From Bursaphelenchus xylophilus (lineage: Eukaryota > Nematoda > Chromadorea > Rhabditida > Aphelenchoididae), in the NCBI GenBank assembly GCA_904066235.2, contig CAJFCV020000005.1, positions 1,922,001 to 1,986,000 of the forward strand: DNA of 64,000 nucleotides, given 5' to 3'. The stretch's first letter is position 1; the number at the start of each line of letters is the position of its first letter. The translations under genes were made by a program, and so were the position numbers. Below are positions 32,601-47,600 of this stretch, piece by piece. Below the pieces are notes generated by a model. It saw only the letters and a list, made by a program, of their open reading frames with translations, was not told where the DNA came from and did no database searches.

Positions 32601-35600
32601 TGTTCGCGCATCACCTTCAGCAGCGCGCAGAAGATTCGGTTCATGTGTTCGCTGTTCACCATTGTGGTTGTTAGGCTGAAAATTTTGGGTTAATTTTTTG
32701 GGAAATCAAATTTCATAAAGCAAAATTTTTTTGGCCAAAACAGGGATTTAAAATTGATTTCGAATCGCTAAAAGCTATAGTAATTACTATATAAAAATTT
32801 TTTTGGTTTTTACTCAAAAAAAATCGAAAAAATTAAAAATTTTTTAATACCTAAGATAATGAAAACGCCCATTTTTACACCAAAAAAAATGCAAAAAAAC
32901 AAGATTTTTTGGAAAAAAATTCAAAAAATTAAAAAATCAAAAAAAAATTTTTTTGATTTTTATCCAGAAAATCCGAAAAATTCAAAATTTTTTATACCTA
33001 AAATAATGAAAAATCTTATTTTTAAACCAAAAAATGCAAAAAAAAATATTTTTTTCTCAACAAAAACAAGATTTTTTGAAAAAAAATCAAAAAAATTTTG
33101 ATTTTCTCCCAAAAAATCGAAAAAATTCAAATTTTTTCAACACCTAAAATAAAGAAAACCCCCATTTTCATACCAAAAAATGCCAACAAACAAGATTTTT
33201 CAAAAAAAAAAAAAATCAAAAATTTTAAAAATTCAAAAAAAAAAATTTTTTTTACTCCCTAAAACACCAAAAATCTCGCTTACGGTGTTCGATTCGGTCC
33301 ATCGGGGCCCAATTGCCACCAATACGCCAAATAACTGCACAACAATGGCAGATCCACATCATAGACATTGGGTGCGTCTTGATAGATGGTGCTGTTCTCG
33401 GCGGTTGTCTCAATCTTCACGAGTAATTTCTCGAGTTCGGGGATGTGCTGACTCAAATTCTGGAGCATTTCCTGCACCTGTACGGAGGCATCTTGTGATT
33501 TGGCGAGGACCGAGAACTTGTTGTTGTTGTTGAATTCGGCCTCCAAGAAGGCGACCGGGAAGCAGCTGGCGAAGGCGCTGAGGCATTGCCCGAGGCCGGA
33601 GCGGTGCTTCTCCACCTCGTACTGGATGCTGCGGCGGTGCTGGTAGTTCTGGCTGAGCGTGGTGACCATGTACATGGAGTCGAGCATCTTGTAGCAGGCG
33701 GCCTGGATGTCGTCCAGCAACAAGTCCGTCCCAAAATGGTTCTTGGCCAGGTGCAGGAACATCGTGGTCAGGACGGGGATGATCATCTGGTACGCGAACT
33801 CCAGCGAGATCCACGAGCGCAGGTTGTCTCCGCGCAGCAGCGCGTATTGCCCGTTCTCTTTCAGCTCCTTGACCGCCGCGAACAAATCGTCCGCGCAGTT
33901 GTTGAAGAAGGTCAAAAGCCCGGTCCGCACAATATCCGAGTTGATTTTGACGAGTGTTCGCAGGTCGAGCGCTTGAGTTAGGCCCTGAAAAAGATTTTTT
34001 TAATTTTGAAAGTTACTTTTTTCGTTAAAAAAATCTGCTTCAAAGATTTTTTTTTATTTTTTCGAAATTTTAAGCAAATTCTCTCGCCAAGACCGAATTT
34101 TTACCAAAAAATATTCAATTTTAAATTAAAAAATCCCAAAAAAATCAATAAAAAATAAAAAAAATTTCCGCCAAAAAATCAAAAAAATAAATTCCATCCA
34201 AAAAATCCCAAATTTTTTTTAATCCGATTTCAAACGCGCGCCCTTCAAAACGGAGTTTTTTCGCTTGGAGTGGAAACATTTTACTACATTTTTGATGCTT
34301 CCCGGGCGCAAAATGGCACGTTTTTGGCCACTGGGTCAGCTCCGTCACTAAAAAAAGTGCAAAAATTTTAATTTTAGAAGGGAAAATGTTTAAAAAAATG
34401 GATTTTAAAATACGACTTCTACTGCTGAGACGTCAAAAAAAGAAATGAAAAAAATCTGACGCAAATCCCAAAAAAAAAACGAATTAAAAATTCTCTGCCA
34501 AGAACGGAATTTTTACCAAAAAAAATCTTCAATTTTTGATTAAAAAATCCCAAAAAAATCAATAAAAAATTTAAAAATTTTTGTCAAAAAATCAAAAAAA
34601 AAACCCCCATCTAAAAAATCCCAATTTTTTTAGGCAATTTTTTCTAAAAAACCCACATAAAAATCATAAAAAAATCCCCTCCAAAAAACCGCAAAATCCG
34701 GCCCACCTGCAAGCACTTGACCGTGATCTTCGCCACACTGCCAAAGGCATGATTTTTGATGCGCAAAAGAGCTGCCAATCGGCAAAACAGGTTCGCGACC
34801 ATCTCCTTCTCCTTGTTCGAGGCCATGCCGGTCTGGACGATGGAGCTGCTGGCGAGGAAGTAGTTCTTGTGCGCGTTGAAGTAGGCGTGAATGAGGGGGA
34901 GGACCACCTTCTCGAAGAACTTGACGTCCTGGCCCTCCTTTTTGAAGGAGTTGCGGCGGGTGAGCTCTTCGGAGGGCTTCACGGACTTCATGCGGAAACT
35001 GGCCTGTTCCAGGTACTGCAGGAGCTTCTCCAGCAGGTTGAAGGCGAACCGCTTCTCCACGGAGCTGCGCTCGCCCTCGGTTTTGATGCGCTCGACGCGG
35101 TCCTCGGCCGGATCGTCGATGCTCATGCGATAGCCATGATATTGGAAGAATTTGAGGATTTCCTGCGCGCGGAACCGATTCTTGCGCCGCTCAAAGTCCG
35201 TCAACAAGTCCCATGGGACCAGAGTTAGCGGCATGTTCGCGCCCTGGTTGCTGCCCAGCTCGTGGAACGTCTTCTTGGCCCAGATGTTGTGCGAGTTCTC
35301 GGCCATCCGCTCCGCCATGTTCAGCATCTCCTTCTCCAGCGTCATGTTCGACAGATCGATGGGTTTCGGGTTGTAGTCGCCGCCGTGGTAGGCACTCGCG
35401 GTTCGCGCCTGATTCGCCTTCTCGTTCGCGTCATGATCCACCAGTTCGAAGTTCACGTTCCACGCGAGCAGCGCGCGCAGACATTCGGCGCAGCGCTCCT
35501 TGTAGAAGTCGCGTTCGTACTCCTGGAAATTGCGAGTTTTTGGGGTTGAAATCATGGTTGAAAAGATCTAAGGTCTATTCAGAATACTATGTAATACATA

Positions 35601-38600
35601 AAGTTACTGTTGGAAGGTTGAAAATCAAAAAAAAATTTTTGAAAATTTTAAATTTTTTTTGAAAAAATCGAGGTTATGAAATAAAAAAAATATGATTTTT
35701 CTGACAATCGCCACATTTTTCAAAAAAAAAAATATGAAAAAAATATATAAAAAAATTTCAAAATTAAAAATTTTTTTAAAAAATCGAGGTTCCGAAGAAA
35801 AATTTTTTTGATTTTACTGCTTTCTATCAAACCATTTTTCAAAAAAAAAGAAAAAAACACAAAAAAATTTGAAAATTTTAAAATTTTTCTGAAAATTCGA
35901 AGTTCTGAAATAAAAAAAAATTGTAATTTTTTTACTGAAAATCACTAGCGTACTTTCTATCACACCTTACTTTTCAAAAAAAAAAAAAAAAAATTATAAA
36001 AAAACTTTTTCAAGCCAGTAAAAACCCCTAAAAAATTCAATACAAATCCCTAAAAACCCCTCAATTTCCCCTTAAAGATCCTTTCCCCAATTCTAAAACC
36101 TCTAAAACCCCCTCGTCCCACCTTCAACTCCTTGAAGGGCAGCAATCTCGGATGGGTGAGTTCCTGTCTCGAGTAGAGCTCGCCTTGAGTCCATCCCTTT
36201 TCCAGCTTCCTTGAGGCCCATGAGTCATGGAAATGTTCGGCGAATTTGTTGACCATGCTGTTAATATCCGAGTTGAGTCCAATTTTGGAGTCATCAATGG
36301 GTTTTGGGACCCATGCGCCTTCATCGGCCTGGGCTTTGGCGAGTTCGAGTTTTTCGCTGCCGCTGGTGAGGGCGTAGTCGGGCGAAATGGCGGATCCGAT
36401 GGCTGTGAGGCAGGGCAGCGCTTTTCCGAACAGTTCCGGGTCATAGGGCTGGGATCCCAACGAGTCGAAGATGGCGTAAAACAACAGCATCGACAGGCGC
36501 TTCTCCGTCTCCGTCGCCACGCCATAACTGTTGCCCGAGCCGTAGTACTTGTTGCAGCGCTCGTAATGCAGCGTCACGATGCGCAGCGGGACCAGCACGT
36601 TCTCGTGCATCTGTTGGATGTCAATAATCACCTTCCGCAACAGCTTAATCATCATTCCCGGCGGGATTTCGCGCGTCAGCGCCACCAGAAAGTCGCTGAC
36701 CGCGTCGCGTTGGTTCTTGGTCAGCGAACGCAGCCGATTCATCCGGTAGACCGTGTGCAGCGTCGCATCCAGCAAGGCGGAGTGATGCTCCGCGTCCGCG
36801 AAGAAGTGCGAGTGGTTGGTGAGCAGGGGCAGCACGGCGTTGCAGAGGTAGCGGTTCAACGCCAACGCCGTGTCACTTTCCAGGGCGCGCGGCTGAAATT
36901 AAAGGAAAATATAAAAAAAAATTGAAATTTCGAAAAAATTTTTTTTTGGTTTTTTTAAAAATGTCAATGAAAAATAAAATATAACATCAATTTATAAAAT
37001 TTTTAATGCCAAAAAACTCAAATTTTCACCAAAAAATTCCAGTTTTCCTGGAAAAAAAATTTTTTTTGGATTTTTTGAAAAATATTACTGAAAAATAAAA
37101 AAAATGTTATTTATAAAACTTTTAACGCCGAAAACTTCAATTTTCCTTCAAAAAATCCAGTACTATTCGAAAATTAAAAAAAATTTTTTTTGGAATTTTG
37201 AAAAAAAAAATTTTTGGATTTTTTGAAAAAGGTTACTGAAAAATATAAAAAACAATCAATTTATAAAATCTTTAACGCCAAAAAACTCAAATTTTCACCA
37301 AAAAAATCCAGTTTTCCAAGAAAAATAAAAAAAAATTTTTTTATTTTTTTCGGATTTTTTGAAAAATGTTGCAAAAAAATAAAAAATAAATCAATTTATA
37401 AAAAAAAAAAACTTAACTTTCCTTCAAAAAACCCCCATTTCCCTCAAAAAATTTAAAAAAATCTCGAAAATTTATATTACACTAGCCCCCCCCTCCCCCC
37501 TCCCAAACCCCCCAAAAACCCCACCGAATCCATCATTGTGGCGGCCCTCAAATCGGGCAGGAAGCTCTGTTCGAGGAAGTGCATCAGCATTTCTTGGGAG
37601 TCGATTCCGTAGACACGGTCCAGGAAGAGGAGGATCGACTGTTTATGGTTGGGGAGGAGTCCGGGCAGGGGTCCCATGTCTAAAAATCACTTTTTTATAT
37701 AGTCAACTATCTAATAGAGACACTTAGACATTAATGAGACTTGGACAGGGACAAATTTTTGTTAAAAACATCAAAATTTCACGACCACTCGTCTAGTATA
37801 ACATAAAAATTTCTTGATGAAAAATCTCAAATTTTTCGAGTCGAATTCCAACATCCAGCGTTACGACACATCACAACAAGACCTGTTACACATACAAGAG
37901 GAAGATCGCCGCTGTCTGAAGCCTTTTTTTCGATTTTTTATGGAAAAAACATTCGAGTTATACTCCGGCTCGCGCCTCCTGGACAAGGGTGAGGCCATGG
38001 GGGTCTCATAAACACTTCCATCCTCGTCGGTCTCCTCTTCCGTGAGGCGGCGGAGGCCCTGATCAACACTGCAAAACTTTCGATGTTTGCCGGGCGGGGT
38101 TGGCGAGGTCTCCAGGCTGAACTGACGCCTCAATCGGGCCGCCTGCAGCTGGACACGGCGCGAATGAAGGGCGGTTGGCGGATGTGCCAAGCGCTGCGGC
38201 TGCGTCGCGTTCAGCTGGGCGGTGAGGTTAGCGGCAATGTTGGCAAAGGTGTTAGTAGTGTCAATGAACTGCGGCAGACAGCGCAGCGGCGGCGGGACAG
38301 CACCTGAGTAGGGGACGGGACGCGCGGCTTTACCGTCCGCCGACGCCAGCGCCAGGTTCGGGATGGTGAAGCGCAGCGCCAGGATGCGGCCCAGGTCCTC
38401 CAGCGATATCAGCGAGCGGAGGATGGCGCGCGCGCGCACGCTGTCCCCCTTCCCCGCCTGGATGGTGAGCGGGTCGGGCGCGCACTTGGCCAGCAGGTCC
38501 ACCAGCGAGGAGTAGAAGTCGAGGATCGCGGCGCCCAGGTCCACGTAGTCCTCGCCCTCCACCTCTTTGCCGGGGTACTTTCTGAAAAGCGAATGGTGAG

Positions 38601-41600
38601 TTTTTTTGATGGATTTTTTTTTTTTTTTTTGATTTTCGACCTTAATTTAGGTAAAACCCGGCCAAAAAAGTAATCTTTTCACGTCAAGAATCAAGTTTTC
38701 CGCCAAAAAAAAACATTTTTTTGGCCCTACTTCAGTAAAATTCTTTATTTTCGACCTTACTTTAGGTAAAAAACGACCTAAAAAATCTAAATTTTCCTAT
38801 AAAAAATCAATTTTTCATCCCGAAAATGAAGCTTTCCGCCAAAAAAAAAAATTTTTTTTTTGATCTAATTCAGTGAAATTCTTGATTTTCGGCCTTATTT
38901 TACAGTTTTTGTTAATTAAAAATCGACCAAAAAAATTTAAATTTTTTCCTCCAAAAAAATCTGTTTTTCCCCAACAAATTTCCAAAAAAAATCTCTAAAA
39001 ACCAAAACGAATCCCTCACCCATGATCTTTCAAAATCGTTGAATGCAAGAACTGAGTGTCTTCTCCTTCCTCGAGGGCTCTGATATCCTCGGAGAGGACG
39101 ATTGCCTCCTTAAAAGCGGCGAAAAGCCCTTGGCCTTCGCCCTTCAAGGCGACTCCCAGACATTCGGGCCTTCGGATCAGTAGTCTGATCACCAAATTCG
39201 CGTTCTCCTCCACGTTTTCGCCGTTGATCCAGACGCAGAAGCGGAGAAAGTCGAGGTAGCGCTCGCCCTCCACCGGGTCCCAGCCAATGTCGGGGTAGTC
39301 CTTCGCCAGCAGCTCGGTGTTGGATTGGAGGCCGCAGCGGCTCAGGTAGATGGTCACCTTGTCCAGTTCCTCCTCCTTCAGCGCCAGTGCCAGCTCGTTG
39401 TTGTCCATGAAGGAGGAGTAGGCGACGTCCAGCGGCACCGAGCCGCGCAGACTCGGCCGCGCCAACAGCATCGTCGCGTTGTCCAGCAGGAAGGAGAGGT
39501 GCTCGAACATGGCCTTCTGGTTCATGCGCGACGTCCGGCAGAAGTAGCAGAGGAATCTGCAAGCGAAATATAATAGCATTCACAAGTTTTGGCAATAAAA
39601 TTGAGCAAAAAAAAATTTTTTTTGAGTTTTTTTGGATGACCTCAAAAATTGGCCCACTACTGGCTGGCCAAAAAATCTCAGATCATGAAATTCGCCTCGA
39701 TCATAGCACAGACAATAATCTTTCTCGGTATGTAAAGAAAAGGAAAAAAATTGAGAATTGCAAAAAATAAAAAGTTTCCAGAAAAAAAAACCAAAATTTT
39801 TGGATGCCTCCAAAAATTGGGCCATAACTGGCCAACCACTAAATCTCAGACTATGAAATTTAGCCAAGTTATAACTCGCACATTCAATCATATGAATTCA
39901 TATCTAAAATCAAAAAAGTTCAAAAAATTTGCATAAAATTTAAAACTAAAAAATTTTTTGGAGATTTTTTGGATTTCTCCAAAAATTGGCCCATAACTGG
40001 CCAACCAAAAAATCTCAGACTATGAAATTTTGCCACGTTATAGCTGACACATTCATTTATTTGAGTTCTTATCAAAAATCAAAAAAGTTCAAAAAATTTG
40101 CATAAAATTTAAAATTTCCAATAAATTTGGAATTTTCACAATTTTTCAAAAAATTAAATTTTCACCCGGTAATAACTCTGATATTTTTCCAGATATTCAC
40201 TATTTCTATATTACAAATCATAACCAACCCTCTCAAGTTGATCTACAGAAAATTTCAGGTCAAAATCTCTTACCTCGAGCATGCTACGACCATTTCGGAG
40301 GCATCCTTCACATTCGTGGCGGTCCCACTTTCATCGGCGATATCGTTGTCGGCGGCCGACTGTTGGGCGGTGAGGACATTCATCATGATCGTCATTACAT
40401 CCTCGTGGACTCTGAGGAGTCTCATCAGATCGGGGTGTTGGAAAAATATGCGATTGTTCATCAACTGCCAGAGGCCGCGTTTCAGGATCGCCTCCTCATA
40501 GGTCTCGAACTGGACCTGCAGAAGTTCGCGGATCTGCATCAGGTACACAATAAATGCCTCCACATCGTTGACATTTCGGTCGTGGAGAACGTAGGTCAGC
40601 TGCATGGCGTCGATGAGTTCGCGGACGCCGGTGTACTGCCTCAGGAGGAGCTTGAAGATGCGGCGGATCAGCTCGTTGGACTCGATCTCCGACTCGCCGG
40701 CCCACTTCTTCAGCGTGGCGATGATCATCAGGCGGAAGTTCTCGGTCCCGTGCTTCGCCACACTCTCGTCCAGCGTCTCGGGCGCCGGCGGCACCGACAC
40801 CACCAGCTGCGCCAGGTTGTCCACCCACGAATTGTCGTCCTCTTTGGCGGCGGCGATGGCTTTCGGGCTCGCCTCCTCCGCCTTCCCGCACCCGATCCGC
40901 TCCACCAGCAGGCTGCAGAATTCGCGGAGCTGCTCTTGCAGCTGGTCGCTCATCGGGCATTGGTCGTATTCGACGTCCTCGTCCAGCAGCGGCGTCGTTT
41001 TCTCCTCTTTTATTTTGCAGTTGAGGAGTCTGAAGTGAGAAAAAAATCGGTTTTAAATCAATTTTTTAATTTAAAAATTCTGATGGCGGGTTAAAAAAAT
41101 TTTTTTTGGGTATAAAATTGCACACTAAATTTACTTCAAAATTCCAATTTTTCAATTTGAAAATCAAAAAAAAAATTTTTTTTTTTGATTAAAAAATCTT
41201 GGAAAATTCAACAAACCGTCAGCTAAAAATTCTCAAATGTGTCTTAAAAAATTCCACTAAAAATTTGGAGTAGAAGCATCTCAATTTCATCAAAATTTGA
41301 AGTAAAACCCCTTTTCTGTCCAAAAAAATTAATTTTTTTCAATTTTCCCCCTAAAAATCATGGTAATTTCTTGAAATTTCCAGCTAAAAACCTTTATTAC
41401 GTCTCTAAAAACGCCCTTCTAACTTTCCACCAACATCAGCAAAGCTTTAGAAAAAAAATTTCCAAAAATATAGGGCGCAGCTCGCCAACTTATTTTTCGA
41501 ATTTTTTCGAAAAAATAAGCGTTAAAGTTGCTGATCAAGGGCCATTTAACCCAAAATATATTTAAAAAATTGGTTTCATACAATTTCAAGCCAAAAAAAT

Positions 41601-44600
41601 CACAAATTCCCTCAAATTCTCACCTAAACATCTGTTCCTTGGGCGGGCACCTGAACTCCTTGGTGCGTTTGGCGGCCTCGGCCGGCGGCATGTCCGTCTG
41701 TTTGATGTCCATGTAGCGCTGACACTGGTCGGCCTGCAAGTCGCCAACGAACCCGTCCGAAAAACTGATCAGACTCTCCACGCGATGCCTTAGCTGGATG
41801 TCGCAGATATGGTCCAAGATGTTGACCAATTGCAGTTTCACGCCTTCGGCAAGCTCGATCTCGGTCAAACCTTTGGTAGTGGTGCCGGGAGAATAGTTTT
41901 CGTCGAAGGCGATGGGATGGATGAGAGTCAAAACTTCGATTAATTCGTCGTCGGTGATCATTCCGATCACCAGCAAGGCGTCGAACAGTTTGAGGAGGGG
42001 CTCGAAATGGTTCAGATTGTCGCCTCCGATCAAATCTCGGCAGTTCATCACGGCGTTTTCGGTGGCTCCGCGGAACGCAATCATCACCTAGAAGAATAGC
42101 CATTGATTTAGAAAAAAGATAGGGCGCAGCTCGGCAAATCAAAAAATACTTAATTATTAATAATTTTTTTTTAAATCGGCTTTAATGGAGATCAAAATTC
42201 ATTAATAAATACCGTAATTACAAAATTTCGAAAATTTTTGAAGCTCGGGCGCAGCTCGGCAAATCAAAAAATATTCTCAGCTATTAAAAAAATTTTCTAA
42301 AATTGGCTTTTATGGAGATCAAAACAGATTTAAAAATACCGTAATTACAAAATTTCAAAAATTTTTTTAAGCTCGGGCGCAGTTCGCCAACTTGAAATTT
42401 ATCAAAAAAATGGTTAATTTTCTCATGACTGACATTACAGAGTCTATAATGAAATCCGTATTACTCTGGCTTGAAAATTTCATGAGTTTCACGAAGCTAG
42501 GGCGCAGCTCGCCGTCTAAAATCATATAAAGAATCTTATTAATTTTCGTAAAATTCAGTTTCAAAAGCTCTAAAATGGAGTAATCTTTTCTATTTTTCAA
42601 AAAAATCACTAAACTAGGGCGCAGCTCGAAATAAAAAAAAAATATTTGAAAATTATTTTACAGTAATGCCAATTGATCAAACTCAATTTTACATATAATT
42701 TTTACAGCAAAAAAATGTCAAAACTCACCTGATTCTTCAACGACTCAAAATTCAAGGCCGGCGGCAATATTCTCTCCTCATCATCTTGACTAAAATCACT
42801 TCGAATCTCCTCGTATTTCATGACCGGCAGGATGGAAACAGTTGAGCCCAAAATGTGGGGATACCTTCCCTCCGCCTCCGAGTCGAACACATCCATGCCG
42901 GAGAGTTCGGGGACCAACGGGACCACGTATTCCTTGGAGGTGGAGAGACGGGCGGCGGCGTGGGTTTGGAGGTGGACGGCGATGATAAAGTCGTGCACGC
43001 CTTGCCGGATCGGGCCGGACATGACTAAAATACAAAAGGAAATTTACTTTGACATAATTTGAAATTCATAAATCATCCATTTTTTCGGAAAAAAATAACT
43101 TTTTCGGATTTTTTTCGAATTTTTGGGAAATTTTTAAATTTTCGATAAAAAGAATATAAAATTTCGTCAAAATCAAAAATTAAATTGCATGTAAAGCAAA
43201 AAAAAGGTGATTTTACAACGTTATCTTAGTGTAAAATACATTTCTTTCAATTTTTAGATCAAAAAATAAAAAAAAAAAAATTTTGAAAATTCGAAAAAAA
43301 ATCAAAAAAATCCCGAAAAAATCTCATTTCAAATCTCACAAAAATCCTCTCCAATAAAACTACTTACAATGCGACTTCACCCCATACATCAACTGGTCCT
43401 CATCCACATGGGTGCACAAGATATGCGCCACTTTTTGATTGCCGTGCGACGCCAGCCGACAATACAAGTTGAGGGTCTGGCGGTGGAATGTCAGCAGGTC
43501 GGGCATTTCGATGAGCTCCAGAATGTCGACCGCCGCATCCTTTTCGGGGATGTAGAGCATCAGGGTGCGGACCGGGTCGTCGCACAGCACCGACCAGCCC
43601 CGAACGTCGCTCAGTTTCAGCGCCGTTGTCCGCAGGCACTCGTTCGGCACGCGCGACCAATAGCGCGGGTACAGCTTTTGGACGGTGAGTCGTGGCGGGC
43701 AGAATGGGACCAGACTCTTGTGGGAGGACTTGAACATTGCGGCCGACAGCGGGAAGTAGTATTTGAGGCGGCCCAACTCGAACTGCAGGATCTCTTGGGT
43801 GGTGGGCGTGACAAAAACGGCAGGGTAGAGCATGGCTCCTAAAGTAGGAAATTGAGTAAATATTTAGACAAAACTTGAAAACAATTTCAGGGCGCAGCTC
43901 GGCAAAAAATTTTTAAATGTAGGGTGCAGCCCGCCAAATTAAAAAAATTTAGCAAACTTAAAAAATGTAGGGCGCAGCTCGCCAAATTTTTTAAAAAATG
44001 TAGGGCGCAGCTCGGCAAAAAAATTTTAAATGTAGGGTGCAGCCCGCCAAATTAAAAAAAATTTAGCAAACTTAAAAAATGTAGGGCGCAGCTCGCCAAA
44101 TTTTTTTAAAAATGTAGGGCGCAGCTCGGCAAAAGGTTTTTTAAATGTAGAGCGCAGCAACCCAAATTTTTAAATTTTTAGCAAACTTAAAAAAACGTAG
44201 GGCGCAGCTCGTAATTTTTTTTTTTTAAATATAGGGCGCAGCTCGCCAAATTTTTTTCGAACCGTATTCAACAAATTAAGCTTGGAAGTTGCCCATCAAA
44301 GGCAAAATTACTCATGGTCTCCAAAATACCATATACTTAATTAAATCATCAAAAAATCCTTAATTTTATAGGGCGCAGCCTGCCGTTTTTAACTTTAAAA
44401 TTCAACAAAAAAATTTGTAAATTATTACTAAACTCTGTGGAAAAATCCATAAAAATTTTTAAAAAACTTTAAAAGCAAAAAAAATATTTGAAAATTACAG
44501 TAACCCACCTGGTTCCAATTTAAACTTCATTCCCGTGTCCTGTCCGGCAGCCAGGAAAGAGAGTTCGCCCAGCGAAATGTCGACAATACATCCGATGAGG

Positions 44601-47600
44601 AGTCCCGAGACCTTGGTGTTCGTTCCGTCCGAAACGGCGTTCAGGAGTTCCTGGGCGTTCAGCATGTAGCAGTTGCGGTATTCCACCGAGTCCGATGGGA
44701 TTCCGTGATGGTCGATCTCGGTGAAGCGGCACTTGCGCACCGCTTCGGCGGCGTTGAAGTTTTGCGCGTAGCTGTGGAATTGCGGCGTCACCCAGCCCAC
44801 CCACACGTTGGCGGGGTCTTGTCCTGAAATTGGGAAAAATCAATTTTCTAAAATTAAAAAATTTTTTTTTCCGAGCTGCGCCCTATTGTCGATTTCTAGA
44901 AAATAAAAAATATAATTTGACCGGTAACATCATTGCACTGTGTTTGACCCGAGTTTTAAATTCTGCGTCAAAATTTGACCATTTTTGAGTTCGCAGCCTG
45001 CGCCCTAGGTTAACATTCAAAAATGTCCTTTATGAAGCTACAATCATTTAAAAAATATTGCGTATCGTTTGAATCCACCTTAAAATTGTCCTAGTTTTTT
45101 GAAACATCAAAATTTTAAGATTTCTAATTCCGCAGCCGCGCCCTAGCTTATATTCAAATATGCCCTTTACGAAATTAAAATCATTTAATAATATTGCTCA
45201 TCGTCACAATCCGCCTTAAAATTGCCCTAATTATTTGAAACATCAAAATTTGAAAATTTTAGAATCCGCAGCCTGCGCCCAGGCTGTGAACCAAAAACGG
45301 CTTTTCCAAAGAAAAACGTAATAAAAACTACTGCCACATTTCTTACACACCAATAATCCAGCCAAAATCTTTTATTTTACACTTTTTTGCCATCAAAATT
45401 TTATCGACCAGTCGATAATTCCTTTAAAAAAAATTTTTTTTTTACTCACCTGGGAAGATCCGCACTCCATAATAATAATCGTCAATCTGGTCGGCCATTT
45501 GCGTCATCGCGAAACTGTCGTCGTCCAGGCTGGTGCCGCCGTCGGTGACCTCGGTGGGCGCCACGGAAAGCCGGTGTTCTTTGGTGTCGGGCATGGACGG
45601 AGAGCGGTCCTTCTTGCCGTTCTTGCGCTTCTTGGAGCCACGGCGGAATGAGGCGCGGCCCGGGCCCGACTGCGGCATGTCTGGAATCGCTGAAGGGAAA
45701 TTTTTTAAAATTTTTTTGGATAAAAATTTATTTATTTTTTTTCTTTTTTTTTGAAATTTTCTTATTTTTAAATCGCTACTAATCTACTTATGATAAGTAG
45801 AGATAAAAAATTTCTCCAAAAAATCCCATTTTGGCCAAGAAATCGCCAAAAAATAAAAAATTTCTCTGACCACTCTCCCAATTTTCCGTACTCTCTCACC
45901 GAACCTTCAATATCCCCGTCCTTTCTGCAAAACGCGAGCTAAAATTTTCGGTAATTCTTTTACGAACTAGACACAACATCTGTCCAAAATTTGAAAAAGA
46001 TCTGCCCGTCACACTTTGAGTATTTCCAATTTTAAGCCAAGGTCCTTACCGCTCAGCAAATCCCGACTTTCATGCCTTGACATTGACCCCTCCGTCGCTG
46101 AAGCCAAATCGAAGCTCTTGACGGACTTGGGGTCCTCGTCGATTCGGCCTTTCTTCTCAACGGAGCGGTCGTCTCTGAAAAAATCATTTTTTATTTCAAA
46201 TCATCGATAACATCGACGAAATTCACTTTTTTCTCATAATTTCGTAAAAAATGTAGCGAAATTTACTTCAAAAACGATGGAAACCCAAAACAGCTTGAAC
46301 AAAATTCCCTTACTTGCTCTTATCCCTCCGTTCCCTGAGGCGATTCAGCAGGCCGGACGACTTTTTGTGGATATTCGCGCCTTGTTTCGTCATGTCGCGC
46401 AATTTTTCGGCGGCCAACGCGCGCTCTTCGTTCGACATGTCCAAATGGCTGGATTTCCTGGAAGATTACACAAGTATTCGTCGAAAAGTAAGAGGATCAT
46501 GTTAGAATCACCACTTCTACAGTTAGAAAAATGAGAAAAATGGGGAGAGTCAAAGTCAAAAGACTCCTCCTCTCGAAGCGGAAATGATAGTTGAGTTAGT
46601 AGGGCGTTACAGCGACAGTAAGGATAGTAATAGGCGTGTTAAAGCACACTTTCAAGCTCGACTTCAAGAAAACCCTCACTACTTACAGTAACGGACCTGA
46701 TCCAGTGTCAAAAAACGTAACATTTTGCATCCGGGAAGTATCAAAAAATGTGGCAAAATACCCGCTTTTCCAAGTGAAACAACTCTTTAAAAGTCCCTTT
46801 AAATGTCTCCTTACAAAAATAGCGGCGCGCTTTTAAAATCGGAGTTTTTTCACTTGGAGAAGGAGGTATTTACATTTTTTGCTACATTTTTTGACACTTC
46901 TCGGATGCAAAATGGTACGTTTTTGCCACGGGATCAGGTCCGCCATTTTACAGGGTGTCCAGAGAAATTCCGCGGAAAGTGTTTGCCGATTTCTCGGCGC
47001 TTAGGCAAGATATCCAAAAAATTCTTTTTGCATTAGAAAGAAGACTATGGGCGGTTTTTTGTCTAAAAAAGTTTTTTTGTCCACCGACGCGGAACATACT
47101 GTATTCGGCGGAGACTTTTGGTAGCTTTTTTGGTCATCACACCAATCTTAAGCGCTTTACTATGATCCTGAAACTATCGGGAAGCCTTCAGTTTTTTCTG
47201 CAGAGGATCAAGGGACCGACGACAATGCTGTGCAATTGCATTTAGCGACTGCACCGCATTGTGTAGTTTCGTCAACGGCGATAAAGTCCGACCGCATCGT
47301 GCGGAGGTTTGAAACAGTGGGGCAAAGAGAAGTTCAAACAAAAAATATTTTGTTGTTTTCTGGTGCACCAAGTCGTTTACTGATGGCTAAGATGCAGCCA
47401 AGGCTTGGCGACGGAATTTTGGAGAGCATATGGGATCAGCAAAGAACGCTAGCCACATAATGTTTGGGACATCTCCTATCCGAAGCTGAGTTGTGGCCTC
47501 CGCCGATACGGAAAACTCGCCATTCCATTGCCGAACGGTTGGTAAACATAAAAATAAGATAACATTCTCTTCTTAACCATCAGAAATCGTACTGAAGCTT

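Larger units (their letters stand above)
30059..37679 (-). other. unc-68: RyR exons 29-35: bridging solenoid and second RyR-repeat pair (residues ~2649-3763)
   Basis: Exons: 37679-37525, 36892-36122, 35522-34707, 33984-33284, 32675-32560, 32339-31891, 30394-30059. Landmarks: [47 protein letters not shown] and [17 protein letters not shown] (third and fourth RyR repeats), then [52 protein letters not shown] and [15 protein letters not shown]. The exon 33 donor is GTGAGT at 32559, the only choice that keeps phase. Introns 31, 34 and 35 contain long tandem repeats. Confidence 0.9.
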
